Positions 41,445 through 51,585 of a DNA stretch of 64,000 bases are shown piece after piece. A program made the translations under genes and the position numbers. The notes under the pieces are model-generated. The model had not been told where the DNA came from. It worked only from the letters and a program-made list of their open reading frames with translations, and ran no database searches. Source of the DNA: Porcipelethomonas sp964621265 (GTDB taxonomy: Bacteria; Bacillota; Clostridia; Oscillospirales; Ruminococcaceae); assembly GCA_964621265.1 (NCBI GenBank), contig CAZULQ010000008.1:1-64000 (forward strand), in the 5' to 3' direction. How positions within the stretch are numbered: position 1 is the stretch's first letter; the number at the start of each line of letters is the position of its first letter.

Positions 41445-42617
41445 TTAATAATCTATTCTGTCAATTCTGTCATAACCTAAAAGGAAAAGATAATCATCAA
41501 TATAAATAATCTTTTCATATGAGCCTTCCGAACTGATTTTTGTCTTTCCGCTTCCACTGAAATTATACTGAGCTATACCCTCTTTACCGAGTATGCACAG
41601 CTTTTCATCAATAATTCTTATACACTTCGTACTGTTATCATCAAATTCAATAACTGCAGGTTCTTTTTTCGCACTGCTTATAGCGGCAACATAGCTGTGT
41701 CTTTTGGTTTCATTTTCAAAAAGCATCGCCACTCTGCCTTCGGAATAATCCCAGTCCTTCAGCTGTGCAGGATATGGATATTCTGATTTAAGCTCACCCT
41801 TATTGTTGTAATACACACACTTTGTATCGCCTAAAAGAATAACGTTGTTTTCTGATTTATAGACGCTTACACAAAGCGTATCAATCATTTCTGATTTCCA
41901 GTTGTCCTTTGCTGAATTAAAGGAAACCGAAGTAAGCCCCGAACAGATATTGCCGTTTATGGCGTCAATCGTTGCAATAACGCATCCTTCTGAATCCTCA
42001 GTAAATGCCAGGTCAACCACTCTGTCAACACACTCACGGGAATATATCTCATTTCCCGATTCGTCATATACTATGAGCTTGCAGAAATAGGTTTCAGACG
42101 TTGTAACGACAGCCGCTTTTCCGTCCTCACTTATTCTTGCGAAAATAATATTGTCTTCAAGCTTGTGTGAATACTCAATATCGCTGTATGATTCAACTCT
42201 GAATCTGTTGCCGCCGCTTTCATAAACAACAGCCTTTTTACCTGCCGCCTGTAATTTGGCATTTGAATAGGCATGCTGTCTTGATTCATAAAGCTCGCCA
42301 TCAGTTGTATAGACATATGTATATGCATCACTTAATATTACAAGATAATCATTAAGCTCGGCAGTCTGATAATCTATACCACCCGAAATGCTGATAGGAA
42401 AGTTTCCCTCAGCAAGTTCATTTTCGCCGCCTGAGCGAACGCTCTGAAATTTTGCACCTATTCCCTCAAGCTTCGGAAACCACACATCACGCTTTACATA
42501 AAGCATAATAACAGTTCCTATAAGAAGCATAACTGCCAGGAATTTTGTAATCTGACGTCGTCTTCTTTTCTTTCTTCTCAAAAGACCGATGTCTACATCC
42601 TTTGAAGTAATTTTCAT
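41445..42617 (-). CDS. DUF5711-like membrane-anchored protein
   Basis: 390 aa. A very basic N-tail (RRKKRRRRQITK), one membrane helix (about 25-42), then a beta-rich exterior domain with repeated short strands (YLVILSDAYTYVYTTDGELY, KTKISSEGSYEKIIYIDDYLFLLGYDRIDRIDY) that suggest a propeller. Resembles DUF5711 proteins of Oscillospiraceae; function unknown. Sits between truA and the CvpA gene with short gaps, so they are likely one operon. Confidence 0.75.
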   Translation of the reverse strand: MKITSKDVDIGLLRRKKRRRRQITKFLAVMLLIGTVIMLYVKRDVWFPKLEGIGAKFQSVRSGGENELAEGNFPISISGGIDYQTAELNDYLVILSDAYTYVYTTDGELYESRQHAYSNAKLQAAGKKAVVYESGGNRFRVESYSDIEYSHKLEDNIIFARISEDGKAAVVTTSETYFCKLIVYDESGNEIYSRECVDRVVDLAFTEDSEGCVIATIDAINGNICSGLTSVSFNSAKDNWKSEMIDTLCVSVYKSENNVILLGDTKCVYYNNKGELKSEYPYPAQLKDWDYSEGRVAMLFENETKRHSYVAAISSAKKEPAVIEFDDNSTKCIRIIDEKLCILGKEGIAQYNFSGSGKTKISSEGSYEKIIYIDDYLFLLGYDRIDRIDY

Positions 42618-42633
42618 TAATGTCCCTTTCAGT

Positions 42634-43368
42634 TCAGTAATAAATCCTGTTTAAATAAAGTCCGTGCGCCTGTGCCGTTCTTCCAGCAAGAGTACGGTTC
42701 CTGGATTTAAGTATCTCGTCTATATATTCGGGCTTCATACGCCCTTCATTTACAGTCAGAAGCGTTCCGACCATAATCCTAATCATATTATACAGAAAAC
42801 CATCGCCTTTTACAAGCATTTTAATCGATTCACCATTAATTACTATGTCGAATTTTTCTATTGTCCTCACAGTATTCTGTCCTTCTTCATAATTGGAACA
42901 GAATCCGGCAAAGTCATGAGTTCCGACAAACCGCTGTGCCGCACTTCTCACAAGCTCAGCATTGAATGGTCTGCGGTAGTGAAGCGCCATATCTGTCATA
43001 AAAGGATTTTTCGACTCGCTGTTGTGAATAAGATATATATATTCCTTTCCCTTGCAGGAAAATCTCGCATGAAAATCCTCAGGAACCTCCTCACAGGAAA
43101 GTATCGATATATCATCGGGCAGTTCGCCGTTAACGCCTCTTACAAAGCCCTTTACGGGTATACTGCTTTCCGTCAGAACGGAAAAGCAGTAATTGTTGGC
43201 GTGAACACCCGTATCAGTTCTTGAACAGCCGTTTATCTGTGCCTTATGGTTAAGCACTTTGGAAACACACCTTTCCACAACCTCCTGTACTGTCAGGGCA
43301 TTATCCTGGCGCTGAAAGCCGTGGTAGGCAGTTCCTCTGTAAGACATGATAACCTTAAGATTTCTCAT
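42634..43368 (-). CDS. truA: tRNA pseudouridine(38-40) synthase
   Basis: 244-aa TruA. Catalytic Asp in GCSRTDTGVHANNYCFS (about residue 52), YRGTAYHGFQRQ at the N-terminus, DFAGFCSNYEEGQNTVRTI and the C-terminal GDGFLYNMIRIMVGTL. The TruA-specific basic pocket is conserved. Overlaps the upstream YfhO-like gene by 14 nt. Confidence 0.95.
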   Translation of the reverse strand: MRNLKVIMSYRGTAYHGFQRQDNALTVQEVVERCVSKVLNHKAQINGCSRTDTGVHANNYCFSVLTESSIPVKGFVRGVNGELPDDISILSCEEVPEDFHARFSCKGKEYIYLIHNSESKNPFMTDMALHYRRPFNAELVRSAAQRFVGTHDFAGFCSNYEEGQNTVRTIEKFDIVINGESIKMLVKGDGFLYNMIRIMVGTLLTVNEGRMKPEYIDEILKSRNRTLAGRTAQAHGLYLNRIYY

Positions 43369-46072
43369 TTTCTTCCTCTGTCACTTTTGCAGTTTCAGCA
43401 GAAACCGCTTCCTTTTTCTTTGTCAGGCGTCCGCTTAAATACCAGAGCGCCGCAAATGCGCCAAGTGAAACAATGCTTATAATAAGTCCCGGTACAAATC
43501 CAGGAGGGCAGTATTTAAGCTCAATCTTGTGTTCACCTGCCGGAACATGAGCGCAAAGGAATGCATCATTAATTGATGAAGTCTCAGCTTCCTTACCGTC
43601 AACATAAACAGACCATCCGCTGTCATAAGGAATTGATGTATACATAACACCGTCTTCTGCGGCAGTCATATTTCCGCAGATATATGTGTCATCGTATTCT
43701 GTAACATCAAGTGAACCTTCAAGAAGCTTCTGATAGCCTTCTTCAAATACTGCGCTGTTTATCTGATAAACGAAAATAGTACCGTTTCCGCTTTCATTTT
43801 CAGGAACATTTGCCTGGAATGTAACCGTTTCTCCCGCCTTCATATCAGCAGCAGCATAAGTTGCTAAATACTTGTCTGTCTTTTTAGTATATAAAACTGC
43901 ATTTCCGTTTTTAATCTGTACAGTATTTACAGAATCAGCAGTTCCGAAATCAAATGAGAAATATACAGGTCCGTCGAACATCACTTCATAATTGTATTTG
44001 AGGAAGCAATTTCCGCTTTCACTTGCTTCATACTGATAATTATACTGTCCGTCGCCTGTTTTTATAACATTAAGGCCTGTGTGTCCTACATCCTTGATAG
44101 GCACCTTCACAAGAACATCTTCTTCAATACCTGTTGCAAGTCTGAAGAGTTCGTTCTGATTGTTAAACTGATTTGTGCTCTCGCCTGTAAAGTCAAGAAT
44201 TGTATTTTCAGACATAAAGCCAATAGGTAAGTGATGTGTATTCTTATATGAAGAAACGCCATTGCTTTCAGCAAGCGGTTCAAGATATGTCAGGTCACCT
44301 GAATAATTATCAATTGAAAGAAGATATTTTAAGTTCAGGAACATGTTCACAACAGCTGTATTCTGATGGTAGTAATATCTGTTACCGGCAGCTGAAGCAG
44401 GAACACCGAGACTTCTCATCAGATTTGTAACATTAACATTAGCAGTTGATGAAAACTGTGAAATACCCTTATAGCCATAAAGTGCAGGGTCATTGATTGT
44501 ATATGTCTTGTTCTTTTCTATACGGTAAAAACCGTCATCGTTCATTTCAATTGTATCAATAAGAGCCTGTATTTCCTCACCCTTTGTAGGATACTGGTCA
44601 CGGCTTGTATTTGAAACAGATTCAACACCAAGGCTTGCGTTCATGCCCATTTCAACAAAGCATACGCCGAACACAAGGAAGTTGAGCAGCTTTTCCTTAA
44701 CGATGTTAAGCTCATAAAGTGCTGTTATAACAATAAAGATAAAGCATACGATAAGGCTGTAAGTAAGCGCATTCGGATTTTCTTCTGTCTTTTCACCGTA
44801 TGTCACAAGCGCAATAACAAAAGTCATCACAGCCGCCGCAATAATATCAAATTTATTTTTCTCAGCCTTCATAACAGTAAACGCTCTGTATCCTGCCGCA
44901 AGGACAAGGAATGAGAAGAGGAATGAGAAACGATATGGAAGCATGTTTGTAAAATGGAAACCATGCCAGATGTAGTTGAGTACATTCATATTACAGCTTA
45001 CAACTATAAATGCAAGGTAAATTACAGTAACAACCTTTTCTCTGATTTTAACTGACTTGGCTCTTATGAAAATACCAAGCAATGCAACAGCTACCATACC
45101 GCAGTAATAGTTAGGCAGACCTTCCTTGACTGTCGGAGCCTGGAAGCCGAGAATTGCAGAAAGCATTCTTGTCCATGTTTCGTAGTAGGTTATAGTTTCA
45201 GGGAACTTGTTTTCTGCACTGTTTGTAAGCATAAGTCCGAGGAACGCCGGAAGAAGAATAAGTGCACCGATTCCTATACCTATCGCTGAAGCACCTGCAA
45301 TCTGTCCGAGGCGCTTAGCAGCGTACTTGATGCCGCCCCACTCGCATATAACAAGACCGCCGAATATAAGTACTGTAAATATGCATGTAAAAAGTCCGAT
45401 GTAAAAGCTTGACATAAGTGAAAGCGCAAGTGAAATTACATAAAGCTTGAACTTGCCTTCCTTGTAAAGCTTGATTGTTCCGAGAACAACAAGTGGCAGA
45501 AGCGCTACTGTATCAATCCAGATAACGTTCCAGTAATAGCCCATGATGTAGTTACAAAGGGCGTAACAAAGACCGAACGCTGTAATTGAAATATCGTTTT
45601 TCTTGAAAACGTGCTTTACAAATATTGCAAAGAAAAGTCCTGCACAGCTTATTTTTAAAGTCAGGAAAAGCGTAAGCGCTTCTCTTGAATATTCCATAGG
45701 GAATAAAAATGCCAGGAAATTGAGCGGACTTGCCGTATAATAAGACATAAGCGAAATAAAGTTTGTACCAAGTCCTGTGTCCCATGAATAGAAAAGCGAT
45801 GAAAAATCCTGAAGCTTTTCATGTTCTATTCTGAAAAACGGGTAATACTGGTGCCACAGGTCAGTTACAAGAATCTGCTTTGTACCAAACGGATAAATTT
45901 CACTCTTTGAAAAGAAATACCACATTATTATAAATGGGATTATAAATGCCAGAAAAAGATAAATTCTTGATTCTCCCTTTTTATTGAATAAAAGAGGATT
46001 TCCTTTTAATATACTGTCTCCCGATTTTTTACTTTTTACGGAAGTGTTTTTAGTGTTCTTTGTGCTTTTCAT
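43355..46072 (-). CDS. YfhO-like polytopic membrane protein
   Basis: 905 aa. About 12 membrane helices (about 30-490), then a large beta-rich exterior domain (about 510-865) and one final helix (about 868-890). Sequence such as GTNFISLMSYYTASPLNFLAFLFP and the C-terminal DSGWSVYVDGKEAETSSINDAFLCAHVPAGEHKIELKY is typical of YfhO/GT-C-like proteins. In Bacillus and Listeria relatives glycosylate lipoteichoic acid. The particular sugar and target here are unknown. Overlaps truA. Confidence 0.85.
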   Translation of the reverse strand: MKSTKNTKNTSVKSKKSGDSILKGNPLLFNKKGESRIYLFLAFIIPFIIMWYFFSKSEIYPFGTKQILVTDLWHQYYPFFRIEHEKLQDFSSLFYSWDTGLGTNFISLMSYYTASPLNFLAFLFPMEYSREALTLFLTLKISCAGLFFAIFVKHVFKKNDISITAFGLCYALCNYIMGYYWNVIWIDTVALLPLVVLGTIKLYKEGKFKLYVISLALSLMSSFYIGLFTCIFTVLIFGGLVICEWGGIKYAAKRLGQIAGASAIGIGIGALILLPAFLGLMLTNSAENKFPETITYYETWTRMLSAILGFQAPTVKEGLPNYYCGMVAVALLGIFIRAKSVKIREKVVTVIYLAFIVVSCNMNVLNYIWHGFHFTNMLPYRFSFLFSFLVLAAGYRAFTVMKAEKNKFDIIAAAVMTFVIALVTYGEKTEENPNALTYSLIVCFIFIVITALYELNIVKEKLLNFLVFGVCFVEMGMNASLGVESVSNTSRDQYPTKGEEIQALIDTIEMNDDGFYRIEKNKTYTINDPALYGYKGISQFSSTANVNVTNLMRSLGVPASAAGNRYYYHQNTAVVNMFLNLKYLLSIDNYSGDLTYLEPLAESNGVSSYKNTHHLPIGFMSENTILDFTGESTNQFNNQNELFRLATGIEEDVLVKVPIKDVGHTGLNVIKTGDGQYNYQYEASESGNCFLKYNYEVMFDGPVYFSFDFGTADSVNTVQIKNGNAVLYTKKTDKYLATYAAADMKAGETVTFQANVPENESGNGTIFVYQINSAVFEEGYQKLLEGSLDVTEYDDTYICGNMTAAEDGVMYTSIPYDSGWSVYVDGKEAETSSINDAFLCAHVPAGEHKIELKYCPPGFVPGLIISIVSLGAFAALWYLSGRLTKKKEAVSAETAKVTEEENEKS

Positions 46073-46087
46073 TTTCCTTCCCTTTCC

Positions 46088-46891
46088 TTAACCTAAAATA
46101 TTACCTGTTATAATTATTCCAAAGAAAAACAGGGTAATAAAAAGTGCAATATAATCAGCTATACCGCTTTTTAACTGCTTCATACGGGTTCTGCCCTCGC
46201 CGCCTCTGTAACAGCGACACTCCATAGCAGTAGCTAAGTCTCCTGCACGTCGTATCGACGAGACAAACAGCGGTATGATAACAGGAACTACAGCCCTGAC
46301 CTTTTCCTTTATTCCTCCACCGTCCATGTCAGCACCCCTTGCCTTCTGCGCAGACATAATCTTATCCGTTTCTTCAACAAGAGTCGGGATAAATCTCAGC
46401 GCAATTGTCATCATCATTGCAAGCTCACTTACAGGAAGCTTTATTTTTTTGAGAGGACTCAAAAGTCTCTCGATAGCGTCCGTCAGTGCAACAGGTGAAG
46501 TTGTATATGTCAGAAGTGATGTTCCTGAAATAAGAAGAATAAGTCTTACTATCAGAAATACTGATGTTCTCACTGCTTCATCAGTAATTGAAATGAATTT
46601 CCACTCAAAAAGCGGTATACCGCCCGATATCATAAACAGATTCAGAAGCGATGTGATAATCAGAATCGGCACAATCGGCTTTAAGCTTTTGAGTATCATT
46701 TTTATCGGTACGTCTGAGCAAAGATAAGCCATTGCCGTAAAAACAAAGCCGAGTATAAGACTTGTAACGTCAGACCCCATAAAAAGCATTATAACAAAAA
46801 GAAGCGTAATAACAAGCTTAAAGCGTGCGTCAAGCCTGTGTATAATGCTGTTTCCGGGAAAATATTGTCCTAATGTAATATCCTTTATCAT
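46088..46891 (-). CDS. ecfT: ECF transporter transmembrane component EcfT
   Basis: 267 aa, five to six membrane helices. The two coupling helices are marked by AQKARGADMDG (about 178) and AMECRCYRGGEGRTRM (about 230). The second has CRC where most EcfT read ARG, an odd change. EcfT links the two ATPases to substrate-binding S components. Overlaps ecfA2 by 4 nt. No S component is encoded nearby, as usual for group II ECF systems that share one core. Confidence 0.93.
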   Translation of the reverse strand: MIKDITLGQYFPGNSIIHRLDARFKLVITLLFVIMLFMGSDVTSLILGFVFTAMAYLCSDVPIKMILKSLKPIVPILIITSLLNLFMISGGIPLFEWKFISITDEAVRTSVFLIVRLILLISGTSLLTYTTSPVALTDAIERLLSPLKKIKLPVSELAMMMTIALRFIPTLVEETDKIMSAQKARGADMDGGGIKEKVRAVVPVIIPLFVSSIRRAGDLATAMECRCYRGGEGRTRMKQLKSGIADYIALFITLFFFGIIITGNILG

Positions 46892-47754
46892 AGCGTTTCC
46901 CCTCCGACAGCAAGTTTTTCAAGGAGCTTTTCCGCTGCATATTTAACGGTGTAAATATCCTTGTCTATATCAATACCCTTTTCTCTGAGCAGATTTATAA
47001 CTCTAGTAACCTGCGGAACGTCAAGCCCGATTTTTTCAATTTCAAGAGAACGCTTGAATACTTCTGCCGTATTGTCGTAACAGAAAACCTCCGCCTTGTT
47101 CATGACAAGTATTTTAGAGGCATATTTTGCAACATCCTCCATACTGTGTGAGACAAGCAGAATTGTACAGCCCATGTCCTTATGATACTGCTTAATCTGA
47201 TTTAATATAAGCTCCCTGCCTTTCGGGTCAAGACCTGCTGTCGGCTCATCGAGAATAAGCACCTCCGGCTCCATTGCCATAACACCTGCAATCGCCACAC
47301 GGCGTTTTTCACCGCCCGAAAGCTCAAACGGTGATTTTTCGAGCATGGAAGTCGGTATTCCGACAGCCTCTGCGGTTGTTCTCACTCGCCTGTCTATTTC
47401 GGCTTCCGAAAGCCCCATATTTTTAGGACCGAAAGCAATGTCTCTGTAAACAGTGTCCTCGAAAATCTGATATTCCGGATACTGAAAAACAAGTCCCACA
47501 CGAAATCTTACTTTTCTGATTTCAGATTTGTTTTCCCAGATATCCTGTCCGTCAAGATAAACCTTACCCGACGTTGGTCTCAAAAGTCCGTTGAAATGCT
47601 GGATAAGCGTTGATTTTCCCGAACCTGTGTGACCGATAACCCCGACAAATTCTCCCTTTTCTATTTCAATGTTTACATTGTTTACTGCCATCTTTTCAAA
47701 CGGCGTTCCCCCACTGTAAACATAACTCAAATTCTCTGTTTTTAAAATTGCCAA
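46888..47754 (-). CDS. ecfA2: ECF transporter ATPase EcfA2
   Basis: 288-aa ABC ATPase. Walker A GHTGSGKST (about 39), Q-loop LVFQYPEYQIFEDTV, signature LSGGEKRRVAIAG, Walker B VLILDEPTAGLD and H-loop VSHSMED. The start is TTG, 9 nt after GAGGAG. Works with EcfA1 and EcfT to power vitamin and metal uptake. Confidence 0.94.
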   Translation of the reverse strand: MAILKTENLSYVYSGGTPFEKMAVNNVNIEIEKGEFVGVIGHTGSGKSTLIQHFNGLLRPTSGKVYLDGQDIWENKSEIRKVRFRVGLVFQYPEYQIFEDTVYRDIAFGPKNMGLSEAEIDRRVRTTAEAVGIPTSMLEKSPFELSGGEKRRVAIAGVMAMEPEVLILDEPTAGLDPKGRELILNQIKQYHKDMGCTILLVSHSMEDVAKYASKILVMNKAEVFCYDNTAEVFKRSLEIEKIGLDVPQVTRVINLLREKGIDIDKDIYTVKYAAEKLLEKLAVGGETL

Positions 47755-47780
47755 AATTCAAAACTCCTCAAGTAATAACC

Positions 47781-48617
47781 TTACCGTTTTAAAAGTTCAA
47801 ACAGCGCCTGTGCACACTCAGCCTCCGAGATAATATGACTGTCAAGTGCAAAGCCGTGCTTGTTGAGTTCATATACAAGCTCCGTTACCTGCGGAACATC
47901 AAGTCCTATCGACTTCATAAGCTCAACCTGTGAGAAAACCTCTTTTGGGGTATCATCAAGCAGAATTTTACCCTTGTCCATGACAATAACCCTTTTGCAC
48001 TTTGCTGCTTCCTCCATGTAGTGAGTAATCAGAATTATTGTTATATTATAATCCTCATTGAGACGCTTAATAGTCTCCATAACCTCTTTTCTTCCGACAG
48101 GGTCAAGCATAGCAGTCGGCTCGTCCATAACAATGCATTTAGGACGCATTGCGATTATCCCCGCAATTGCAACCCTCTGCTTCTGACCGCCCGAAAGCTG
48201 ATGAGGAGAGTGATTCCTGTATTCATACATATCAACTGCCTTCAAAGCGTCATCAACACGTCTGCGGATTTCTGATGGCTCAACGCCTAAATTCTCAAGC
48301 GCAAACGCCACGTCCTCCTCAACGATTGCCGCAACAATCTGATTGTCGGGATTCTGGAAAACCATTCCGACCCTCTGACGAATGTCAAAAATCCTGTCCT
48401 CATCGGAAGTGTCAATTCCGTCTATATAAACCTTTCCGCCGCCAGGCAGCAAGATTGCATTCATATGCTTTGCAAGGGTTGATTTCCCACAGCCGTTATG
48501 TCCTAAAACGGCTGTAAACTCGCCTTCTTCAAATGAAACGTTTAAATTCTGAAGAACAAGCCCGCCCTCGTCATCATATTTAAAATCAAGACCCTCTGTT
48601 TTAGCAAAAGACTTCAT
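47781..48617 (-). CDS. ecfA1: ECF transporter ATPase EcfA1
   Basis: 278-aa ABC ATPase. Walker A GHNGCGKST, Q-loop VFQNPDNQIVAAIVEEDVAFALENLG (EcfA1-specific), signature LSGGQKQRVAIAG, Walker B CIVMDEPTAMLD. Start at ATG 48617 with AAAGGAT before it; the frame opens at 48662 but would overlap the upstream methyltransferase. First gene of ecfA1-ecfA2-ecfT. Confidence 0.94.
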   Translation of the reverse strand: MKSFAKTEGLDFKYDDEGGLVLQNLNVSFEEGEFTAVLGHNGCGKSTLAKHMNAILLPGGGKVYIDGIDTSDEDRIFDIRQRVGMVFQNPDNQIVAAIVEEDVAFALENLGVEPSEIRRRVDDALKAVDMYEYRNHSPHQLSGGQKQRVAIAGIIAMRPKCIVMDEPTAMLDPVGRKEVMETIKRLNEDYNITIILITHYMEEAAKCKRVIVMDKGKILLDDTPKEVFSQVELMKSIGLDVPQVTELVYELNKHGFALDSHIISEAECAQALFELLKR

Positions 48618-48619
48618 AT

Positions 48620-49486
48620 TTATCCTTTCTGCCAGATTGCTGTTGAGCCGCATGGCAGACAAAGTCCGCTTTCCTCAACAGGCAGTCCGATTTCATCAAA
48701 AGTAACCTCTCCGCCAAACTGCGGACAAATTGTCTCACCGAGAATATATCCCATAACAGACGGAGAAAGACCCGTTGTATAGCTGTTAATCAGGAAGAAA
48801 AGAGGATTGTCGCTCAATACGCCTGTACAGAGCTTGACTAAGTCATAAACGCAGTCCTCAAGCTTCCATACCTCTCCGCCAGGACCTCTGCCATAGCTTG
48901 GCGGGTCCATGATTATAGCGTCATACTTTCTTTCACGTCTGATTTCTCTTGCAATAAACTTTTCACAGTCATCAACAATCCAGCGCACTGGCTTTTCTGA
49001 AAGACCTGACAAAGCAGCGTTTTCTCTTGCCCACGCAACCATGCCCTTTGATGCGTCAACGTGACACACGCTCGCACCTGCTGCCGCACATGCAAGCGTC
49101 GCTCCGCCTGTATAGGCGAAAAGATTGAGCACATTTATTGGTCTGCCTGCATTTCTGATTTTATCCATCATAAAATCCCAGTTTACAGCCTGTTCAGGGA
49201 AAAGTCCTGTATGCTTAAAGCCTGTCGGCTTAATGCTGAATTTCAGCTCCTTATATGACATTTCCCACGAATCCGCAGGCTTTTTCGCAAAGCTCCACTT
49301 GCCGCCGCCCGATGATGAACGGTGATAATGTCCCTGAGCCTTATCCCAGAGCGGAGACTTTTTTGAAGTCTTCCAGATAATCTGCGGGTCAGGACGGATA
49401 AGCAGTACACCGTTCCACGACTCAAGCTTTTCCTGGTTTGTAGTATCCAGAATTTTATATTCTTTCCAGTTATTTGCAATACGCAT
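48620..49486 (-). CDS. class I SAM-dependent methyltransferase, RlmI-like
   Basis: 288 aa. SAM-binding motif VLNLFAYTGGATLACAAAGASVCHVDASKG (about 120-150), acidic DDCEKF, and catalytic/target motif IIMDPPSYGRGPGGEVWKL, as in the rRNA cytosine-5 methyltransferase RlmI/RlmK group. The PUA domain of RlmI is missing, so the target is unsure. RBS AAGGAAT. Confidence 0.85.
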   Translation of the reverse strand: MRIANNWKEYKILDTTNQEKLESWNGVLLIRPDPQIIWKTSKKSPLWDKAQGHYHRSSSGGGKWSFAKKPADSWEMSYKELKFSIKPTGFKHTGLFPEQAVNWDFMMDKIRNAGRPINVLNLFAYTGGATLACAAAGASVCHVDASKGMVAWARENAALSGLSEKPVRWIVDDCEKFIAREIRRERKYDAIIMDPPSYGRGPGGEVWKLEDCVYDLVKLCTGVLSDNPLFFLINSYTTGLSPSVMGYILGETICPQFGGEVTFDEIGLPVEESGLCLPCGSTAIWQKG

Positions 49487-49506
49487 TATAGGTATTCCTT
49501 TTCAAT

Positions 49507-50199
49507 TTATTTTTTCCACGGACGAGCCTTTCCCGTCCAGCCTTTTTCCTTCCAGTAGTCGGCATCCGCCTTGTTCCAGCCTTTTTTCTGAGCCATACTC
49601 ATGATTTTAAAGAAAGCCTTTGTTTTTATGGAAGGCGTAACTCTGCCATGACTGAATTTAATGTACTTTGCAATACTTTCGAGCTTTTTGTTAATCTTAT
49701 GTTTTTTCTTGTCATCGACAGCCTCCCAGGAAGTTGCCGCAATACCCAGACCATAAGAATAAACCCTGCCGACGCCCCAGAAAAACAAGCTGTCCTTTAT
49801 GTCCTTAATAGTTGATTTCACACCTGCGCCTGCAGCAGTTGAGAGTATGACTGCCTGCTTTGTAAACATCGATTCCTCAGGACGATGCACCATAAAGCGA
49901 TAGCCATAGTGGTCAAGTAAAGCCTTCATAGCACCTGTACAGTGATAAACATAAACAGGCGAAGTGAAAATCAGCAGGTCTGCCGAATCAATAGCTTCTG
50001 TTACAGGACGGAGCTTTTCATAATGAGGGCACAAAGTCTCGCTCTTCACAAAGCAGTTTGTACAGCCACAGCAAAACTCATCAAAATCACGGGGCAGGAA
50101 AAATTCAGTAACCTCGCCCGAAAGCTTTTCACACAGAATTTTCCCCATGTTGTACGTTGAACCCTTGTGGTTCTGACCGTTTATTACAACAATTTTCAT
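49507..50199 (-). CDS. NADPH-dependent FMN reductase-like flavoprotein
   Basis: 230 aa. Flavodoxin-fold N-terminus (VVINGQNHKGSTYNMGKILCEKL) with FMN phosphate loop, then the cysteine motif CCGCTNCF (about 43-50) and SPVYVYHCTGAMKALLDHYGYRF, typical of the iron-sulfur or FMN flavodoxin-like family. Electron partner unknown. Its ATG overlaps the glmM stop by 4 nt. Confidence 0.85.
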   Translation of the reverse strand: MKIVVINGQNHKGSTYNMGKILCEKLSGEVTEFFLPRDFDEFCCGCTNCFVKSETLCPHYEKLRPVTEAIDSADLLIFTSPVYVYHCTGAMKALLDHYGYRFMVHRPEESMFTKQAVILSTAAGAGVKSTIKDIKDSLFFWGVGRVYSYGLGIAATSWEAVDDKKKHKINKKLESIAKYIKFSHGRVTPSIKTKAFFKIMSMAQKKGWNKADADYWKEKGWTGKARPWKK

Positions 50200-51548
50200 T
50201 TTCCTGTGCGCTCCTTGATTTTGTCAGCAATAGCAACAGCATATTTATTAATCTGACTAAAATCCTTACCCTCGAGCATAACTCTGATAAGCGGTTCTGT
50301 ACCGCTTTCTCTTACTAAAATTCTACCAGTATCGCCAAGCTCGTTTTCATACTGTTCAATAAGGTCTGTAATCTGGCTGTCGTTCTTCCATACTTCCTTG
50401 TCACGAGGACTGATTTTAACGTTAATCATAACCTGTGGGAATGTTTCCATAACAGACGCAAGCTCTGACATTTTCTTGCCTGACTCAGCTAAGATTTCAA
50501 GAACTTTAGCACCTGAAAGCTGACCATCGCCTGTGTTTGCCTCATCAAGGAAAATAATATGTCCACTCTGTTCGCCGCCGAGATTATAGCCGCCCTCAAG
50601 CATTCTTTCAAGAACGTATCTGTCGCCGACCTTAGTAGTTTCCATTTTGATGTCATTTGCCTTGGCAAAGTATGTAAAGCCTAAGTTACTCATAACAGTA
50701 ACAACCGCCGCATCATTTTTAAGCTTGCCCTTTTCCTTGTAGGATTTAGCGCAGATTGCGATAAGCTTGTCACCGTCAACAAGCTCACCCTTTTCGTCAA
50801 CAGCTAAGCATCTGTCAGCGTCACCGTCAAAAGCAAGACCCGCATGACACTTCTTGTCAACAACAAACTGCATAAGATTGTTGATGTGAGTTGAACCGCA
50901 GTTATCATTGATGTTTGTACCGTTTGGTGAAGCGCTCATGATATAAACACTTGCGCCGAGACCTTCAAAGAGTCTCTTTGCTGTTGCTGAAGCACTTCCG
51001 TTTGCACAGTCAAGCGCAATTCTGAGTCCTGTAAGATTTCCCTTGATTGACTTCATGATATGTCTTATGTAATCAGTCTGAGCGTCTCTGTAATATGTGA
51101 TTTTACCAACCTCGCCGTCAGACACAAGCTTCATTTCCTCAGGCTTGTCGAGAATAAGCTCTTCGATTTCCTCTTCAAGCTCGTCTGAAAGCTTATAGCC
51201 TGTTGAAGCAAAAAGCTTGATACCGTTAAATTCAAAGCTGTTGTGTGAAGCAGAAATCATAACGCCTGCGTCAGCGCCCTTCTGCTTTACAAGCATAGCA
51301 ACAGCAGGTGTCGGAACAACACCTAAAATCTGAACATTCGCGCCAACTGAGCAGATACCTGCCGCAAGAGCTGCTTCAAGAACGTCTGATGAAATTCTTG
51401 TGTCCTTGCCGATGAAGATTGTCGGCTTATGCTTTGTTCTCTTTGTAAGCACGATTGCCGCCGCTCTGCCTATATTCATTGCAATTTCGCATGTAAGCTC
51501 TGTTATTGCAACGCCTCTTGCACCATCTGTACCAAATAATCTACCCAT
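50196..51548 (-). CDS. glmM: phosphoglucosamine mutase
   Basis: 450-aa GlmM, which makes glucosamine-1-phosphate for peptidoglycan. Active-site phosphoserine in ISASHNSFEFNGIK (about 101), metal-binding DGDADRCL (about 241), GEQSGHIIFLD (about 325), and phosphate-binding RESGTEPLIRVMLEG at the C-terminus. RBS GGAGATAA. Confidence 0.96.
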   Translation of the reverse strand: MGRLFGTDGARGVAITELTCEIAMNIGRAAAIVLTKRTKHKPTIFIGKDTRISSDVLEAALAAGICSVGANVQILGVVPTPAVAMLVKQKGADAGVMISASHNSFEFNGIKLFASTGYKLSDELEEEIEELILDKPEEMKLVSDGEVGKITYYRDAQTDYIRHIMKSIKGNLTGLRIALDCANGSASATAKRLFEGLGASVYIMSASPNGTNINDNCGSTHINNLMQFVVDKKCHAGLAFDGDADRCLAVDEKGELVDGDKLIAICAKSYKEKGKLKNDAAVVTVMSNLGFTYFAKANDIKMETTKVGDRYVLERMLEGGYNLGGEQSGHIIFLDEANTGDGQLSGAKVLEILAESGKKMSELASVMETFPQVMINVKISPRDKEVWKNDSQITDLIEQYENELGDTGRILVRESGTEPLIRVMLEGKDFSQINKYAVAIADKIKERTGK

Positions 51549-51585
51549 TTTAAATTATCTCCTTATTATGTTTTTGTTTGTTGTA

